From positions 1-10,988 of the forward strand of contig VEXF01000044.1 of NCBI GenBank assembly GCA_009391275.1: a DNA stretch of 10,988 nt, given 5' to 3'. Every line of letters starts with the position of its first letter. Positions within the stretch are counted from its first letter, which is position 1. Both the position numbers and the translations under genes were made by a program. Source of the stretch: SAR202 cluster bacterium AD-804-J14_MRT_500m (GTDB lineage: Bacteria; Chloroflexota; Dehalococcoidia; UBA3495; GCA-2712585). The notes beneath the pieces were generated by a model, which was given only the letters and a program-made list of their open reading frames with translations, made no database searches and was not told the origin of the DNA. Positions 1-7,040 of the stretch are shown here, piece by piece.

Positions 1-1354
1 AGAATATACTCCCACACCGACCCTCTAGTAAGCAGTTAAAGCTGTCGGCTACCTAGAATTATCTTATGGAACAGCTATAATTATTTATATAAATACAACT
101 GAGGGACAAGGAAATAGCTCAGCGGTAGAGCGGGCGGCTGTTAACCTACTTCTCTGAATTCACCTTCTACAGTGTCATCATCGTCAGGTTTATTCGCTTC
201 AGGTGTCTGCTCGGCTTCAGAATCTTGAGCCTGGGGTTCTGCTTGGCTGTAAACTTCCTGTCCGAGCTTCTGCAGGCTGCTGTTAAGATCTGTTATTGCA
301 GCTTGCATCCCAGCTATATTCCCTTGTTCAATGGCTCCACTAAGGGTCGCCACCTTGGCCTCTGCCTCTTCTTTAGTTTCTGAGGATATCTTGTCGGCAT
401 TATCTTGGATTAACTTTTCCGTTGTGTAGACTAGGCTGTTCGCTTGGTTTCGAGTCTCCATATCAGTCCGTTTTTGCTGGTCTTCCTCGGCGTGAGTAGC
501 TGCCTCCTGAACCATTTGATCTACTTCTTCTTTCGCTAGACCAGAACTAGGTTGGATAACAATTTTTTGTTCCTTCCCAGTGCCTGTGTCTTTTGCCGAG
601 ACGCTCAGGATACCGTTGGCGTCTATGTCGAAAGCAACTTCAATCTGGGGCATTCCTCGGGGGGCTGGAAGGATCCCATCCAAGATGAATCGTCCTATGG
701 ACTTATTGTCAGTAGCCATGGGTCGTTCACCTTGAACTACGTGAATTTCAACACTGGTCTGATTATCCCCAGCGGTGGAAAAATTCTCGCTCTTAGACGT
801 AGGAATAGTAGTGTTCCTGCTGATCAACGGTGTGGCTACGCTACCTAAAGTCTCGATTCCGAGTGTGAGTGGAGTGACATCTAATAAAAGTAGATCTTGG
901 ACGTCGCCTTGTAGTATACCAGCTTGTAACGCTGCCCCGAGCGCTACTGCCTCATCCGGGTTAACGGTTCGGTTCGGCTCCTTCCCGAATATAGCCTTGA
1001 CTTTTTCCTGAATTACCGGAGCCCGTGTCATACCTCCAACAAGAATTACTTCATCGATTTCTGAGGCAGAAAGTCCAGAATCTTCAATGGCTTGTCGGCA
1101 AGGTTGTTCCGTTCTATTTACGAGTTCAGAAACCATCTGTTGGAATTCGGCCCGAGATAACGTCTTAAGCAAGTGTTTAGGACCCGTAGCGTCAGCGGTG
1201 ATAAAGGGGAGGTTGATTTCTGTTTGGATGACGCTAGACAGCTCGACCTTAGCTTTTTCAGCTGCTTCCCTTAAACGTTGCAAAGCCATCCGGTCTTGAC
1301 CTAAGTCAATTCCAGTTTCCTGTTTAAATTCATTGATAACCCATTCCATAATCT
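1..1354. repeat. Left arm of a 1354-bp perfect terminal inverted repeat
   Basis: Every base compared is the reverse complement of 9635-10988, with position p pairing with 10989-p, and both arms run flush to the window ends. The arm holds about 107 bases with no recognised gene, half of a tRNA-Asn gene, and the last 403 codons of dnaK. The match stops at 1354/9635: the next base inward is g at 1355 (reading c on the dnaK strand) against g at 9634. There are no transposase genes, short terminal repeats or target duplications. The inner edge lies in the middle of two coding regions, which favours a chimeric join over a mobile element. Confidence 0.97.
108..146 (+). pseudogene. tRNA-Asn(GTT), 5' half only
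   Basis: The sequence reads as a tRNA from the 5' acceptor strand (108-114) through positions 8-9 (TA). The D arm follows, with GCTC at 117-120 pairing with GAGC at 128-131 around loop AGCGGTA. The anticodon stem GGCGG is at 133-137 and the loop CTGTTAA at 138-144, with anticodon GTT at 140-142. Only two bases of the 3' anticodon stem (CC, 145-146) follow. After that the sequence is the reverse complement of the dnaK end, with no variable loop, T arm or 3' acceptor strand, so no functional tRNA can form here. TATAAT at 76-81 could be the -10 box of the original tRNA promoter, but I see no convincing -35. The identity as tRNA-Asn is secure; the cause of the truncation is inferred. Confidence 0.85.
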
Positions 1355-2048
1355 GTTGGTCAAAGTCGTCGCCTCCTAGGAAGGTGTCACCGTTCGTAGA
1401 TTTGACTTCGAAAACGCCATCACCCATTTGTAAAATGGTAATGTCAAAAGTGCCACCTCCCAAATCGAAAACCGCCAAGGTACCTTCGGTATTCTTTTTG
1501 TCTAAACCATATGCCAGGGAAGCAGCGGTAGGTTCGTTGATGATCCGCAGAACCTCTAAACCAGCAATTTGTCCGGCATCTTTGGTTGCCTGTCTTTGAG
1601 AATCGCTGAAGTACGCAGGTACCGTGATAACGGCTTGTGAAATGGATTCTCCTAGTTTAGATTCCGCGTCTTGTTTAATTTTTTGTAGGACCATGGCTGC
1701 AATTTGCGGAGGAGCGTAATCTTCTTCACCCATTTTGACATAGGCGTCACCGTTGGCAGACTTCACAATCTTGTAGGGCAGTACACTGGCCGCACGTTGG
1801 GTTTCTGCATCGTCAAACTTTCTTCCCATTAGCCGTTTGACTGAAAATACTGTGTTTTCAGGGTTGGTTACGCCTTGGCGTTTGGCCATCTGACCTACAT
1901 ATCGCTCGCCAGAACGGGTGTTTACTGCCACCACTGAAGGCGTAATTCGTCCGCCCTCTGCGTTTTCTACAACGATGGGTTCTCCTGCCTCGACGACACT
2001 TCCCACCGAGTTAGTAGTTCCTAAATCTATTCCAAGGACCTTCGCCAT
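141..2048 (-). CDS. dnaK: Chaperone protein DnaK (Hsp70)
   Basis: DnaK is the ATP-dependent cytosolic Hsp70 chaperone. It binds exposed hydrophobic segments and works with DnaJ and the exchange factor GrpE. At 635 residues it has the normal length. The ATPase domain shows phosphate-1 GIDLGTTNS (6-14), phosphate-2 FDLGGGTFD (194-202) and the adenosine motif VGGMTRAP (337-344). The interdomain linker [13 protein letters not shown] is at about 385-397, followed by the substrate-binding domain and a helical lid. The C-terminus EGEFREVG is a variant of the usual EEVD-like bacterial tail. The start is supported by AAGGAG 8-9 bases upstream. It follows grpE by 26 bases and is the last gene of the hspR-grpE-dnaK operon. 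No dnaJ follows: the stop codon TAA (141-143) is fused to a half tRNA gene. Codons 233-635 are repeated as an inverted copy at the other end of the window. Confidence 0.98.
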   Translation of the reverse strand: MAKVLGIDLGTTNSVGSVVEAGEPIVVENAEGGRITPSVVAVNTRSGERYVGQMAKRQGVTNPENTVFSVKRLMGRKFDDAETQRAASVLPYKIVKSANGDAYVKMGEEDYAPPQIAAMVLQKIKQDAESKLGESISQAVITVPAYFSDSQRQATKDAGQIAGLEVLRIINEPTAASLAYGLDKKNTEGTLAVFDLGGGTFDITILQMGDGVFEVKSTNGDTFLGGDDFDQQIMEWVINEFKQETGIDLGQDRMALQRLREAAEKAKVELSSVIQTEINLPFITADATGPKHLLKTLSRAEFQQMVSELVNRTEQPCRQAIEDSGLSASEIDEVILVGGMTRAPVIQEKVKAIFGKEPNRTVNPDEAVALGAALQAGILQGDVQDLLLLDVTPLTLGIETLGSVATPLISRNTTIPTSKSENFSTAGDNQTSVEIHVVQGERPMATDNKSIGRFILDGILPAPRGMPQIEVAFDIDANGILSVSAKDTGTGKEQKIVIQPSSGLAKEEVDQMVQEAATHAEEDQQKRTDMETRNQANSLVYTTEKLIQDNADKISSETKEEAEAKVATLSGAIEQGNIAGMQAAITDLNSSLQKLGQEVYSQAEPQAQDSEAEQTPEANKPDDDDTVEGEFREVG

Positions 2049-2074
2049 CTCTAAGTCTCCTTAATTTCTTGAAA

Positions 2075-2653
2075 CTATGTTTCCGCCTGAGTTTCCTTAA
2101 TTTCTGCTTGAGGTTTCACCGATACCAGGACCTGTGCCGGCCGTAAGATTTTGTCGTGCAGCCGGTATCCGGGTCTTATTACATGAACAACCTGTCCGTC
2201 ATCATGATCTGCTGATTCCACCTGTCCTAAAGCTTCGTGTTCTGCCGGATGAAAAGGTTTGTCTTGAGCATCTATCTTAGTTATGCCTTCGGATTCTGTA
2301 ACCGTGGTAAGTTTACGATGGATAAGTCTAAATCCATCAAGCCAGGCCTGTTGCGAAGCGTCAGTTGGAGCTTGATCGAAGGCCATGGTGAATTCGTCCA
2401 GCGTTGTTAATAGCTGGTTAAGCAACCGTGTGTTGGCCCGTTTAATAGCTTCGGATTTTTCTTCTTCGGAACGGCGTCGATAGTTTATCAGATCAGCTTG
2501 GGCTCTTTGCATTGAGTTTTGATATTGATCTCTATCACGAACTGCCTCTTGCAACTCATCTTCCAAAGTCAATGGGTTGTCTTGATCAGTGATCTCTTGT
2601 TGATCGCTATTATTAATTTCCTGCGCAGGCTTTTTTTCAGTATTATGCTCCAT
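2075..2653 (-). CDS. grpE: Nucleotide exchange factor GrpE
   Basis: GrpE releases ADP from DnaK and so resets the chaperone cycle; it acts as a cytosolic dimer. At 192 residues it has the family's usual size. An acidic, poorly conserved N-terminus (1-30) leads into a long charged coiled-coil helix (about 31-80, including LEDELQEAVRDRDQY and LINYRRRSEEEK). The C-terminal beta domain carries the signature region HPAEHEAL (135-142) and VIRPGYRLHDKILRPAQVLVS (about 158-178). It starts 11 bases after the hspR stop. The nearest purine-rich site (GGGAGG, overlapping the end of hspR) is about 20 bases from the ATG, so translational coupling to hspR is plausible. It lies 26 bases upstream of dnaK, its partner. 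Confidence 0.96.
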   Translation of the reverse strand: MEHNTEKKPAQEINNSDQQEITDQDNPLTLEDELQEAVRDRDQYQNSMQRAQADLINYRRRSEEEKSEAIKRANTRLLNQLLTTLDEFTMAFDQAPTDASQQAWLDGFRLIHRKLTTVTESEGITKIDAQDKPFHPAEHEALGQVESADHDDGQVVHVIRPGYRLHDKILRPAQVLVSVKPQAEIKETQAET

Positions 2654-2664
2654 CAGATTTTAGT

Positions 2665-3180
2665 TCAGGCCTCCCTATCTGGATCCATCGGTAAGTTAAG
2701 GCTCTCAAACAAATTTTTAATTTCGCTGTCAAATATGACGTTTATTGCTCGGATGCGGGCTTTAGTGTTAATGCGCCTCTGCATCTCTAGCAGGTTGGTT
2801 ACAAGATTAAGGGCAAATTCGACTCCAGCAAGATTCATCCCAAGGTTTTTTTCTAGATAACGGATCAGTCGAAGTTTAGTTAAGTCTTCGTCTGAATAGA
2901 GTCGGAGCATGCCTTCAGTTCGGGAAGGTTGTACCAATCCAAGTCTTTCGTATTTTCTCAACGTCTGTGGATGCATGCGTAGTATACGAGCGGCTACACT
3001 GATGATATATACGCCTCGTATCCTGCCATCATGATGCATGTCATCTTTGGATTCCTTTTGCGAAGACCTCCCGTGCTCTACAGACAACTGCTCTGGGCGA
3101 GGGCGAACAAACTGGAAATTTGTTTCAGTCTCGTCTACGCTTGATCGCTCTTGGAATATAAATCTACGGCTACTATTCAT
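2665..3180 (-). CDS. hspR: MerR-family heat-shock repressor HspR
   Basis: HspR represses dnaK operons by binding HAIR inverted repeats, with DnaK as a co-repressor in characterised systems. The MerR-type winged-helix DNA-binding region runs from about residue 57: VYIISVAARILRMHPQTLRKYERLGLV, then PSRTEGMLRLYSDEDLTKLRLI. This is the characteristic HspR variant (AARIL, HPQTLR-YERLGL). A leucine-rich helix and a short hydrophobic tail follow. The reading frame cannot extend past 3180 because a TGA lies two codons upstream. The first 47 residues are charged, non-conserved and atypical. An internal ATG at 3037-3039 (MHHDGRIRG) would give the usual HspR length and has AAGGAA upstream, but with a long spacer, so the true start may be 3039. 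It is the first gene of the operon, followed by grpE after 11 bases. The HAIR-like site just upstream implies autoregulation. Confidence 0.9.
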   Translation of the reverse strand: MNSSRRFIFQERSSVDETETNFQFVRPRPEQLSVEHGRSSQKESKDDMHHDGRIRGVYIISVAARILRMHPQTLRKYERLGLVQPSRTEGMLRLYSDEDLTKLRLIRYLEKNLGMNLAGVEFALNLVTNLLEMQRRINTKARIRAINVIFDSEIKNLFESLNLPMDPDREA

Positions 3181-3207
3181 GACTCAAATAATATATATAC
3201 CATGAAT

Positions 3208-3234
3208 ATTATAACTTGATATAAGTCATGTCAA
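3208..3234 (-). promoter_or_regulatory. Sigma70-like promoter of the hspR-grpE-dnaK operon
   Basis: On the minus strand a perfect TTGACA (3234-3229) is followed after 15 bases by TATAAT (3213-3208). The alternative -10 TAATAT (3211-3206) gives a 17-base spacer. Transcription would begin near 3200, about 20 bases before the hspR ATG at 3180. The -35 hexamer lies inside the right arm of the HAIR-like repeat, so repressor binding would block RNA polymerase. Confidence 0.65.
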
Positions 3235-3235
3235 G
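3215..3235. promoter_or_regulatory. HAIR-like HspR operator
   Basis: CTTGATA (3215-3221), 7 bases, then TGTCAAG (3229-3235). This matches the layout of the HspR-associated inverted repeat (CTTGAGT-N7-ACTCAAG) in spacing and in the CTTGA/TCAAG cores. The arms are complementary at six of seven positions. It sits directly upstream of a gene coding for HspR. A lone half-site ACTCAAG, identical to the consensus right arm, lies at 3245-3251. Confidence 0.75.
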
Positions 3236-3406
3236 GTCTCTATAACTCAAGCGTCACCGGAAGCTCGTCGGGCCTCTAAAGTTTAATTGTTACGACCTCG
3301 GATGATATGTGATGTTTACAACTGATATTGGTGGGGATTAGCTATAAATTCTAGGGTTGGCGACTTTGACGATGTTAGTTTTTGATAGAATCTGTTTGGA
3401 GAACAA

Positions 3407-4093
3407 CTATTCCTCCATTGTCTCTAGGAGTATCTCGGATAAATTTTGGGCGATAGACAGTTTGGCTTCTGACATAGATTGAACCTCTTCCGGGTCGAAG
3501 CCAGGGGCAATTTCTCGCATCAAGAAACCGTTAGGTGTCACTTCAAAAAGAGCAAGATCAGTTACGAGAAGCTTTACTACTCCTACTGCGGTCACGGGCA
3601 AAGTACATTTTTTGAGCAACCTAGGTTCGCCTTCGCGGGTAGTGTGTTGCATGGCGATGAATACCTGCTTCGCACCAACTGCAAGATCCATAGCACCACC
3701 TATGCCGCCTCCACGTCGACCCGCAGTTTTCCAATTAGCGAAATCCCCATTTTCTGCCACTTGGTAGGCGCCCATAACCGTTAAATCAAGCATTCCACTC
3801 CGTATGATGGCAAACGAATCTGCATGATGAACAATCGATGCTCCATCTACCAAGCCGACGTACTGGCCTCCCGCATTTACTAAATGAAGATCCTCTTCGC
3901 CTTTGGGGTAGATGGAGCCATAGCCAATCACACCGTTTTCTGAGTGAAAGATGATTTCTTTGTTGTCCTGTTTATGGTTAGAACAAAGCGTAGGAATCCC
4001 TATCCCTAGGTTGACCAACCAACCATCCTGAAATTCTCTAGCGAGTCTATTCGCCATGTCTTGTCGGCTAAGTCTTTGTTTTTTTTCTGCCAT
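3407..4093 (-). CDS. scoB: 3-oxoacid CoA-transferase family I, subunit B
   Basis: This is the beta subunit of a family I CoA transferase, of the succinyl-CoA:3-oxoacid or acetate/butyrate type. It moves CoA between acyl-CoA and a free acid through a glutamyl-CoA thioester. Counted from MAEKKQRLSR it has 228 residues. The catalytic signature FHSENGVIG is at 49-57 with Glu52 as the nucleophile. EEDLHLVNAGGQ, DSFAIIRSGMLDLTVMGAYQV and GGAMDLAVGAKQVF follow in the family order. The frame is open upstream to 4201, but that start would overlap the end of scoA and add 36 unconserved residues. The ATG at 4091-4093, with AGGAG 12 bases upstream, is preferred. It lies 44 bases after scoA and is probably co-transcribed. 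The substrate cannot be told from sequence. Confidence 0.92.
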   Translation of the reverse strand: MAEKKQRLSRQDMANRLAREFQDGWLVNLGIGIPTLCSNHKQDNKEIIFHSENGVIGYGSIYPKGEEDLHLVNAGGQYVGLVDGASIVHHADSFAIIRSGMLDLTVMGAYQVAENGDFANWKTAGRRGGGIGGAMDLAVGAKQVFIAMQHTTREGEPRLLKKCTLPVTAVGVVKLLVTDLALFEVTPNGFLMREIAPGFDPEEVQSMSEAKLSIAQNLSEILLETMEE

Positions 4094-4137
4094 CTGTTGT
4101 TGACACTCCTCGGGATGCACCAATTTAGAAAATAAGT

Positions 4138-4857
4138 CTATCGGTAAACTATAGTCTCCCAAATGTCGTGCTCCTGAATTTGCACTATCCTTTCTACACA
4201 TATTCCTGGTGTGTGGACTGAATCAGGATCCATAGCTCCGATATTTAGAATGTCGTTTTCAACTTCTACAAACGTGTGTTTGGCTGCCATGGCCATAATA
4301 GGGTTAAAGTTCCTTTGGGAAAGCCTGTACCGAAGGTTACCGAACTTATCACTTTGATATGCACGGATAAAAGCGTAGTCGGCATGAAGGGGGTATTCTA
4401 GGACGTACTCTTTCCCGTCAATATGTCGGTGTTCTTTCGCTTCAGCTAACTCGGTCCCGACTGCGGTCCTAGTGTAAAACGCTCCGATACCGGCTGCCGC
4501 GGCCCTGATGCGTTCTGCTAGTGTCCCTTGCGGGACCAATTCACCGTCGATGATGCCGTCGTTATAGAGCTTCTCGAATGCGGTGGCTTGTGAAGGATGA
4601 GGTGCTGCTGTGAATGCACAAATCACCTTGCTTACTTGTCCTGCCCCTACAAGCGCTCCAAGATCTATTCTTTTATCATTGGGGCCTGCACCCGGATGAT
4701 TGGATATAGCTGTGAGTCCTTTAGCCTCTTGTCTGAGAAGTGCGGCTATCAGATTCCGTGGTGTGCCGGGTCCGGCGAACCCCGGAATCATTATGGTAGC
4801 GCCATTTGGTATGTCAGCTACCGCTTCGTCAAAACTTGTTATCACTTTGTTCCGCAT
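4138..4857 (-). CDS. scoA: 3-oxoacid CoA-transferase family I, subunit A
   Basis: This is the alpha subunit that pairs with the adjacent scoB product to form the complete CoA transferase. Counted from MRNKVITSFDEAV it has 239 residues, near the family norm. The N-terminal signature region reads NGATIMIPGFAGPGTP, close to the family pattern, with Pro in place of the first Gly of GGF. Further family landmarks are NHPGAG, ELVPQGTLAERIRAAAAGIGAFYTRT (in pieces), EYPLHADYAFIRAYQSDKFGNLRY and the C-terminal FVEVE. A longer frame would begin at a TTG at 4884. The ATG at 4857 has GAGGG about 8 bases upstream and begins at the expected homology boundary. It is divergent from the thioredoxin-NHL gene across a 158-bp gap. 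The pathway, ketone body or short-chain acid use, is inferred only. Confidence 0.92.
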   Translation of the reverse strand: MRNKVITSFDEAVADIPNGATIMIPGFAGPGTPRNLIAALLRQEAKGLTAISNHPGAGPNDKRIDLGALVGAGQVSKVICAFTAAPHPSQATAFEKLYNDGIIDGELVPQGTLAERIRAAAAGIGAFYTRTAVGTELAEAKEHRHIDGKEYVLEYPLHADYAFIRAYQSDKFGNLRYRLSQRNFNPIMAMAAKHTFVEVENDILNIGAMDPDSVHTPGICVERIVQIQEHDIWETIVYR

Positions 4858-5000
4858 AGTTAGGACCCTCGTATTACGTTTCAAATGCCTTAGATATTAT
4901 CCCACAAGTGGAAACGCTACCAGAAGAGCCGTCATGATGCCATAGTGGTACTGGTTCTGGGAAACCGTCACAATCATGGTAACTTCCGTTATAAATAACA

Positions 5001-5006
5001 AAGGAG
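5001..5006 (+). promoter_or_regulatory. Ribosome binding site that sets the start at 5016
   Basis: AAGGAG sits 9 bases before the ATG at 5016. The apparent alternative ATG at 5163 is preceded by gaattaattgc, with no Shine-Dalgarno sequence. This places the true start upstream of the in-frame TGA at 5151 and supports read-through. TATAAA at 4990-4995, with GTCACA 17 bases further upstream, resembles a promoter but would put the transcript start inside the binding site, so I do not call it. Confidence 0.75.
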
Positions 5007-5015
5007 CGGTTGGTC

Positions 5016-6497
5016 ATGAAATCTGCGTATGAGGGGAGCGTGAGGGCTCCTGAATTCCCCGGAGAACTCAAATGGCTTAATTCGCTGGATCCGGTTTCGG
5101 TGACAGACCTGAGAGGGAAGATAGTCATATTAGATTTTTGGACGTATTGTTGAATTAATTGCATGCACATCTTGCCGCAGTTGCGGAGGTTAGAAGAGAA
5201 ATATCAGAATGAACTGGCGGTCATAGGCGTTCATTCTGCCAAATTCCCTTCGGGGCAGGAGACTGAGAATGTGCGTATGGCCATTCTTAGGTATGGAGTC
5301 ACCCATCCGGTAGTTAATGATAGCGAATTTTTGGTATGGCAGTCGTACGGTTGTCAGGCATGGCCTACAATAATCTTTTTGGATCCTGAAGGTAGAATAT
5401 TAGGTCGTCATGAAGGGGAGATTTCATTCGACGTTCTTGATCGGCTCATTGGCAGCATGGCGGAATCGTTGAAGTCCGAAGGTAGGTTGCATTGTCATCC
5501 ATTGAAATATCGTCCTGAACGCCAAGAGATTTCTTTACTATCGTTTCCTGGAGGAGTGCTAGCTGACGGGACTAAAAACCGCCTATTCATCTCAGATTCA
5601 AATAACAACCGTATTTTGCAGACTGACCTAGATGGCGACCTGAAGAGAGTCATCGGCGGTGTCACACCTGGTTTTCAGGATGGGGATTACGTTGCGGCCG
5701 AATTTAATCATCCTCAAGGCTTGGCACTTTATGAAAATTTCTTGTATGTGGCCGACACAGAGAATCATGCTATTAGAAAGATAGATCTGGAAGAACGATA
5801 TGTGCAGACTCTTGTTGATAAGGGGAGCCAATCCAAGATATGCGATTATGAGGGACAATCTCATGGTACTGCGTTGAATTCCCCTTGGGACCTGACTGTG
5901 CATGGTAGCGGACTCTACATTGCTATGGCAGGATCTCATCAGATTTGGAAATTCGACCTTATGAGGGGAGAGTTATTGGCCCACGCCGGCAATGGTAAGG
6001 AGAACATAGTGGATGGTCTGTCAGATTCTGCGCAGCTAGCCCAGCCCAGTGGAATTGTCTCCGATGATAAACGTCTGTACTTCGTCGATAGTGAAACAAG
6101 CTCTGTTCGCTTCGTTGGATTAAGCAAGAATAGCTTTGTAGGCACTATAGTTGGACAAGGCCTCTTCAAATTCGGAGATGTTGATGGTATGGGATCTGAA
6201 GTTCGTTTACAGCATCCGATGGCCGTGGAGTATAGTGATAATATGTTGTATGTGGCAGACAGTTACAATCACAAAATCAAAAAAATCGATCCAGTGGCTC
6301 GAACAACTACTACATTGCTTGGAACCGGCATGAGGGGACATTGTGATGGATCCGGAAAATCCGCCACTTTTTACGAACCATCTGGATTGTCTATTGCCGG
6401 TGACAAATTATTCATAGCTGACACTAACAACAATGCAATTCGAATATCCGACCTGTCAGGCCAAAAAGTCATTACATTGCAGATCCGAGGGATGTGA
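5016..6497 (+). CDS. Thioredoxin-like/NHL-repeat protein (NHLRC2 type), predicted selenoprotein with Sec46
   Basis: This is a predicted cytosolic thiol or selenol oxidoreductase fused to a beta-propeller: 493 residues if TGA at codon 46 is read as selenocysteine, with no signal peptide. The thioredoxin-like domain spans about 1-155: [27 protein letters not shown] (31-45), then TGA, then [10 protein letters not shown]. This aligns with the NHLRC2 hallmark DF(W/F)TYCCINCMH, so the TGA replaces the second Cys of CCINC, the N-terminal residue of the CxxC pair; Cys49 is the partner. GVHSAKFP (71-78) and the cis-proline loop AWPTII (Pro117) are intact. NHL repeats follow, such as ISDSNNNRI (192-200), [14 protein letters not shown] (245-258), [13 protein letters not shown] and [14 protein letters not shown]. 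Homology is unbroken across the TGA. Translation from 5163 alone would lack the redox motif and has no binding site. A nonsense mutation or base error is the alternative. RNase HI starts 13 bases downstream. Confidence 0.85.
5151..5153 (+). other. In-frame TGA predicted to encode selenocysteine
   Basis: The codon order is TGT-TGA-ATT-AAT-TGC, giving C-U-I-N-C. The TGA occupies the attacking-cysteine position of the conserved CCINC motif of NHLRC2-type proteins. UGA is a normal stop in this window (hspR, and this gene's own end), so a reassigned code does not explain it. A single base change from TGC or TGT would also give TGA, so mutation or sequencing error remains possible. Confidence 0.75.
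5171..5189 (+). promoter_or_regulatory. Candidate bacterial SECIS stem-loop
   Basis: CTT (5171-5173), a bulged G, and CCGC (5175-5178) pair with GCGG (5183-5186) and AGG (5187-5189) around the tetraloop AGTT. An A-T pair could close the loop further, leaving GT. The loop begins 25 bases after the TGA. Bacterial SECIS elements lie within the coding region just after the UGA, with a small apical loop carrying an early G, and this hairpin fits those rules. The stem is short and no folding energy was computed. Confidence 0.6.
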
Positions 6498-6510
6498 TTG
6501 CTGGTCTTTC

Positions 6511-7002
6511 ATGCCTGAATTGAAACAAGTTGTTATATATACGGATGGCTCGTGTATTGGGAATCCAGGGCCCGGAGGGTTTGGAGTTGTTCTACTACAA
6601 GCTGGTAGCCGAAAAGAATTATCGGGGGGCTATCGTATGACCACGAATAACCGGATGGAAATTCTGGCGGTAATAGCAGGTCTGCGGTCATTAGATGAGC
6701 CGAGCAGAACAACGGTCTATAGCGATTCACAGTATGTGGTCAACACAATTGAGAAAGGATGGGCGAAACGTTGGAAAGCGAACGGATGGTTTAGAAACAA
6801 GAAAGAACGTGCCGTAAATCCGGATCTATGGGATGCATTGTTGGATCTATGTCAAACTCACGAAGTGAAATTCAGCTGGTTACGAGGCCACTCTGGTCAT
6901 GTCGAAAATGAACGATGCGATCGCCTTGCTGTAGCCGCTGCTACTGGAGCAAATCTTGAGGTCGATGTTGCTTACGAAAGTTTGGACTCATTCAAAAATT
7001 AG
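6511..7002 (+). CDS. rnhA: Ribonuclease HI
   Basis: RNase HI cleaves the RNA strand of RNA-DNA hybrids, removing primers and R-loops, with two metal ions. From the ATG at 6511 the protein has 163 residues, close to the 155 of the E. coli enzyme. The four catalytic acids are present: Asp12 in YTDGSC, Glu50 in NRMEILAV, Asp72 in YSDSQYV and Asp137 in NERCDRLA. His127 in RGHSGH is also present. The basic protrusion GWAKRWKANGWFRNKK (83-98) identifies the bacterial type I enzyme. An open frame extends back to 6433 inside the NHL gene, but those residues are not part of the family. The start lies 13 bases after the NHL stop, probably as a co-transcribed pair. No strong ribosome binding site is next to the ATG (GAGGG is about 20 bases away), which suggests coupling to the upstream gene. 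Confidence 0.96.
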   Translation: MPELKQVVIYTDGSCIGNPGPGGFGVVLLQAGSRKELSGGYRMTTNNRMEILAVIAGLRSLDEPSRTTVYSDSQYVVNTIEKGWAKRWKANGWFRNKKERAVNPDLWDALLDLCQTHEVKFSWLRGHSGHVENERCDRLAVAAATGANLEVDVAYESLDSFKN

Positions 7003-7016
7003 GTCTTGTAATTAGC

Positions 7017-7040
7017 AGGACTGATCTTTGGTGTCAGCCT
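7017..7040. terminator. Possible hairpin between convergent genes
   Basis: AGG, a bulged A and CTGA (7017-7024) pair with TCAG-CCT (7034-7040) around a 9-base loop. It lies between rnhA and the convergent PLP enzyme gene and overlaps the latter's stop codon. There is no clear T-run on either side, so this is a weak call. Confidence 0.25.

Noticed and set aside
1..1354. Insertion sequence or transposon end
   Set aside because: There is no transposase, no short terminal repeat and no target duplication; the content is a housekeeping gene and a half tRNA.
552..1599. Plus-strand open frames inside dnaK and their mirror copies in the right arm
   Set aside because: They are antisense shadows of a well-supported dnaK frame with no domain content.
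3395..3416. TGGAG/CTCCA hairpin at the scoB stop as a terminator
   Set aside because: It has only five base pairs with a 10-base loop and no following T-run on the minus strand.
4094..4201. Longer N-terminus for the CoA transferase subunit B
   Set aside because: It overlaps the scoA coding region and adds residues outside the family; the ATG at 4093 has a purine-rich site upstream.
4858..4884. TTG start for scoA at 4884
   Set aside because: The ATG at 4857 has GAGGG at suitable spacing and matches the expected start of the domain.
5151..5153. UGA read as Trp or Gly under an alternative genetic code
   Set aside because: TGA ends hspR and the NHL gene itself, and no other gene here needs TGA read as an amino acid.
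4874..5170. 98-residue minus-strand open frame
   Set aside because: It is antisense to the start of the thioredoxin-NHL gene and to the intergenic gap, with no recognisable domain.
5163..6497. Thioredoxin-NHL gene starting at ATG 5163
   Set aside because: It has no ribosome binding site and lacks the first third of the thioredoxin domain. Homology continues upstream in the same frame to a well-placed start at 5016.
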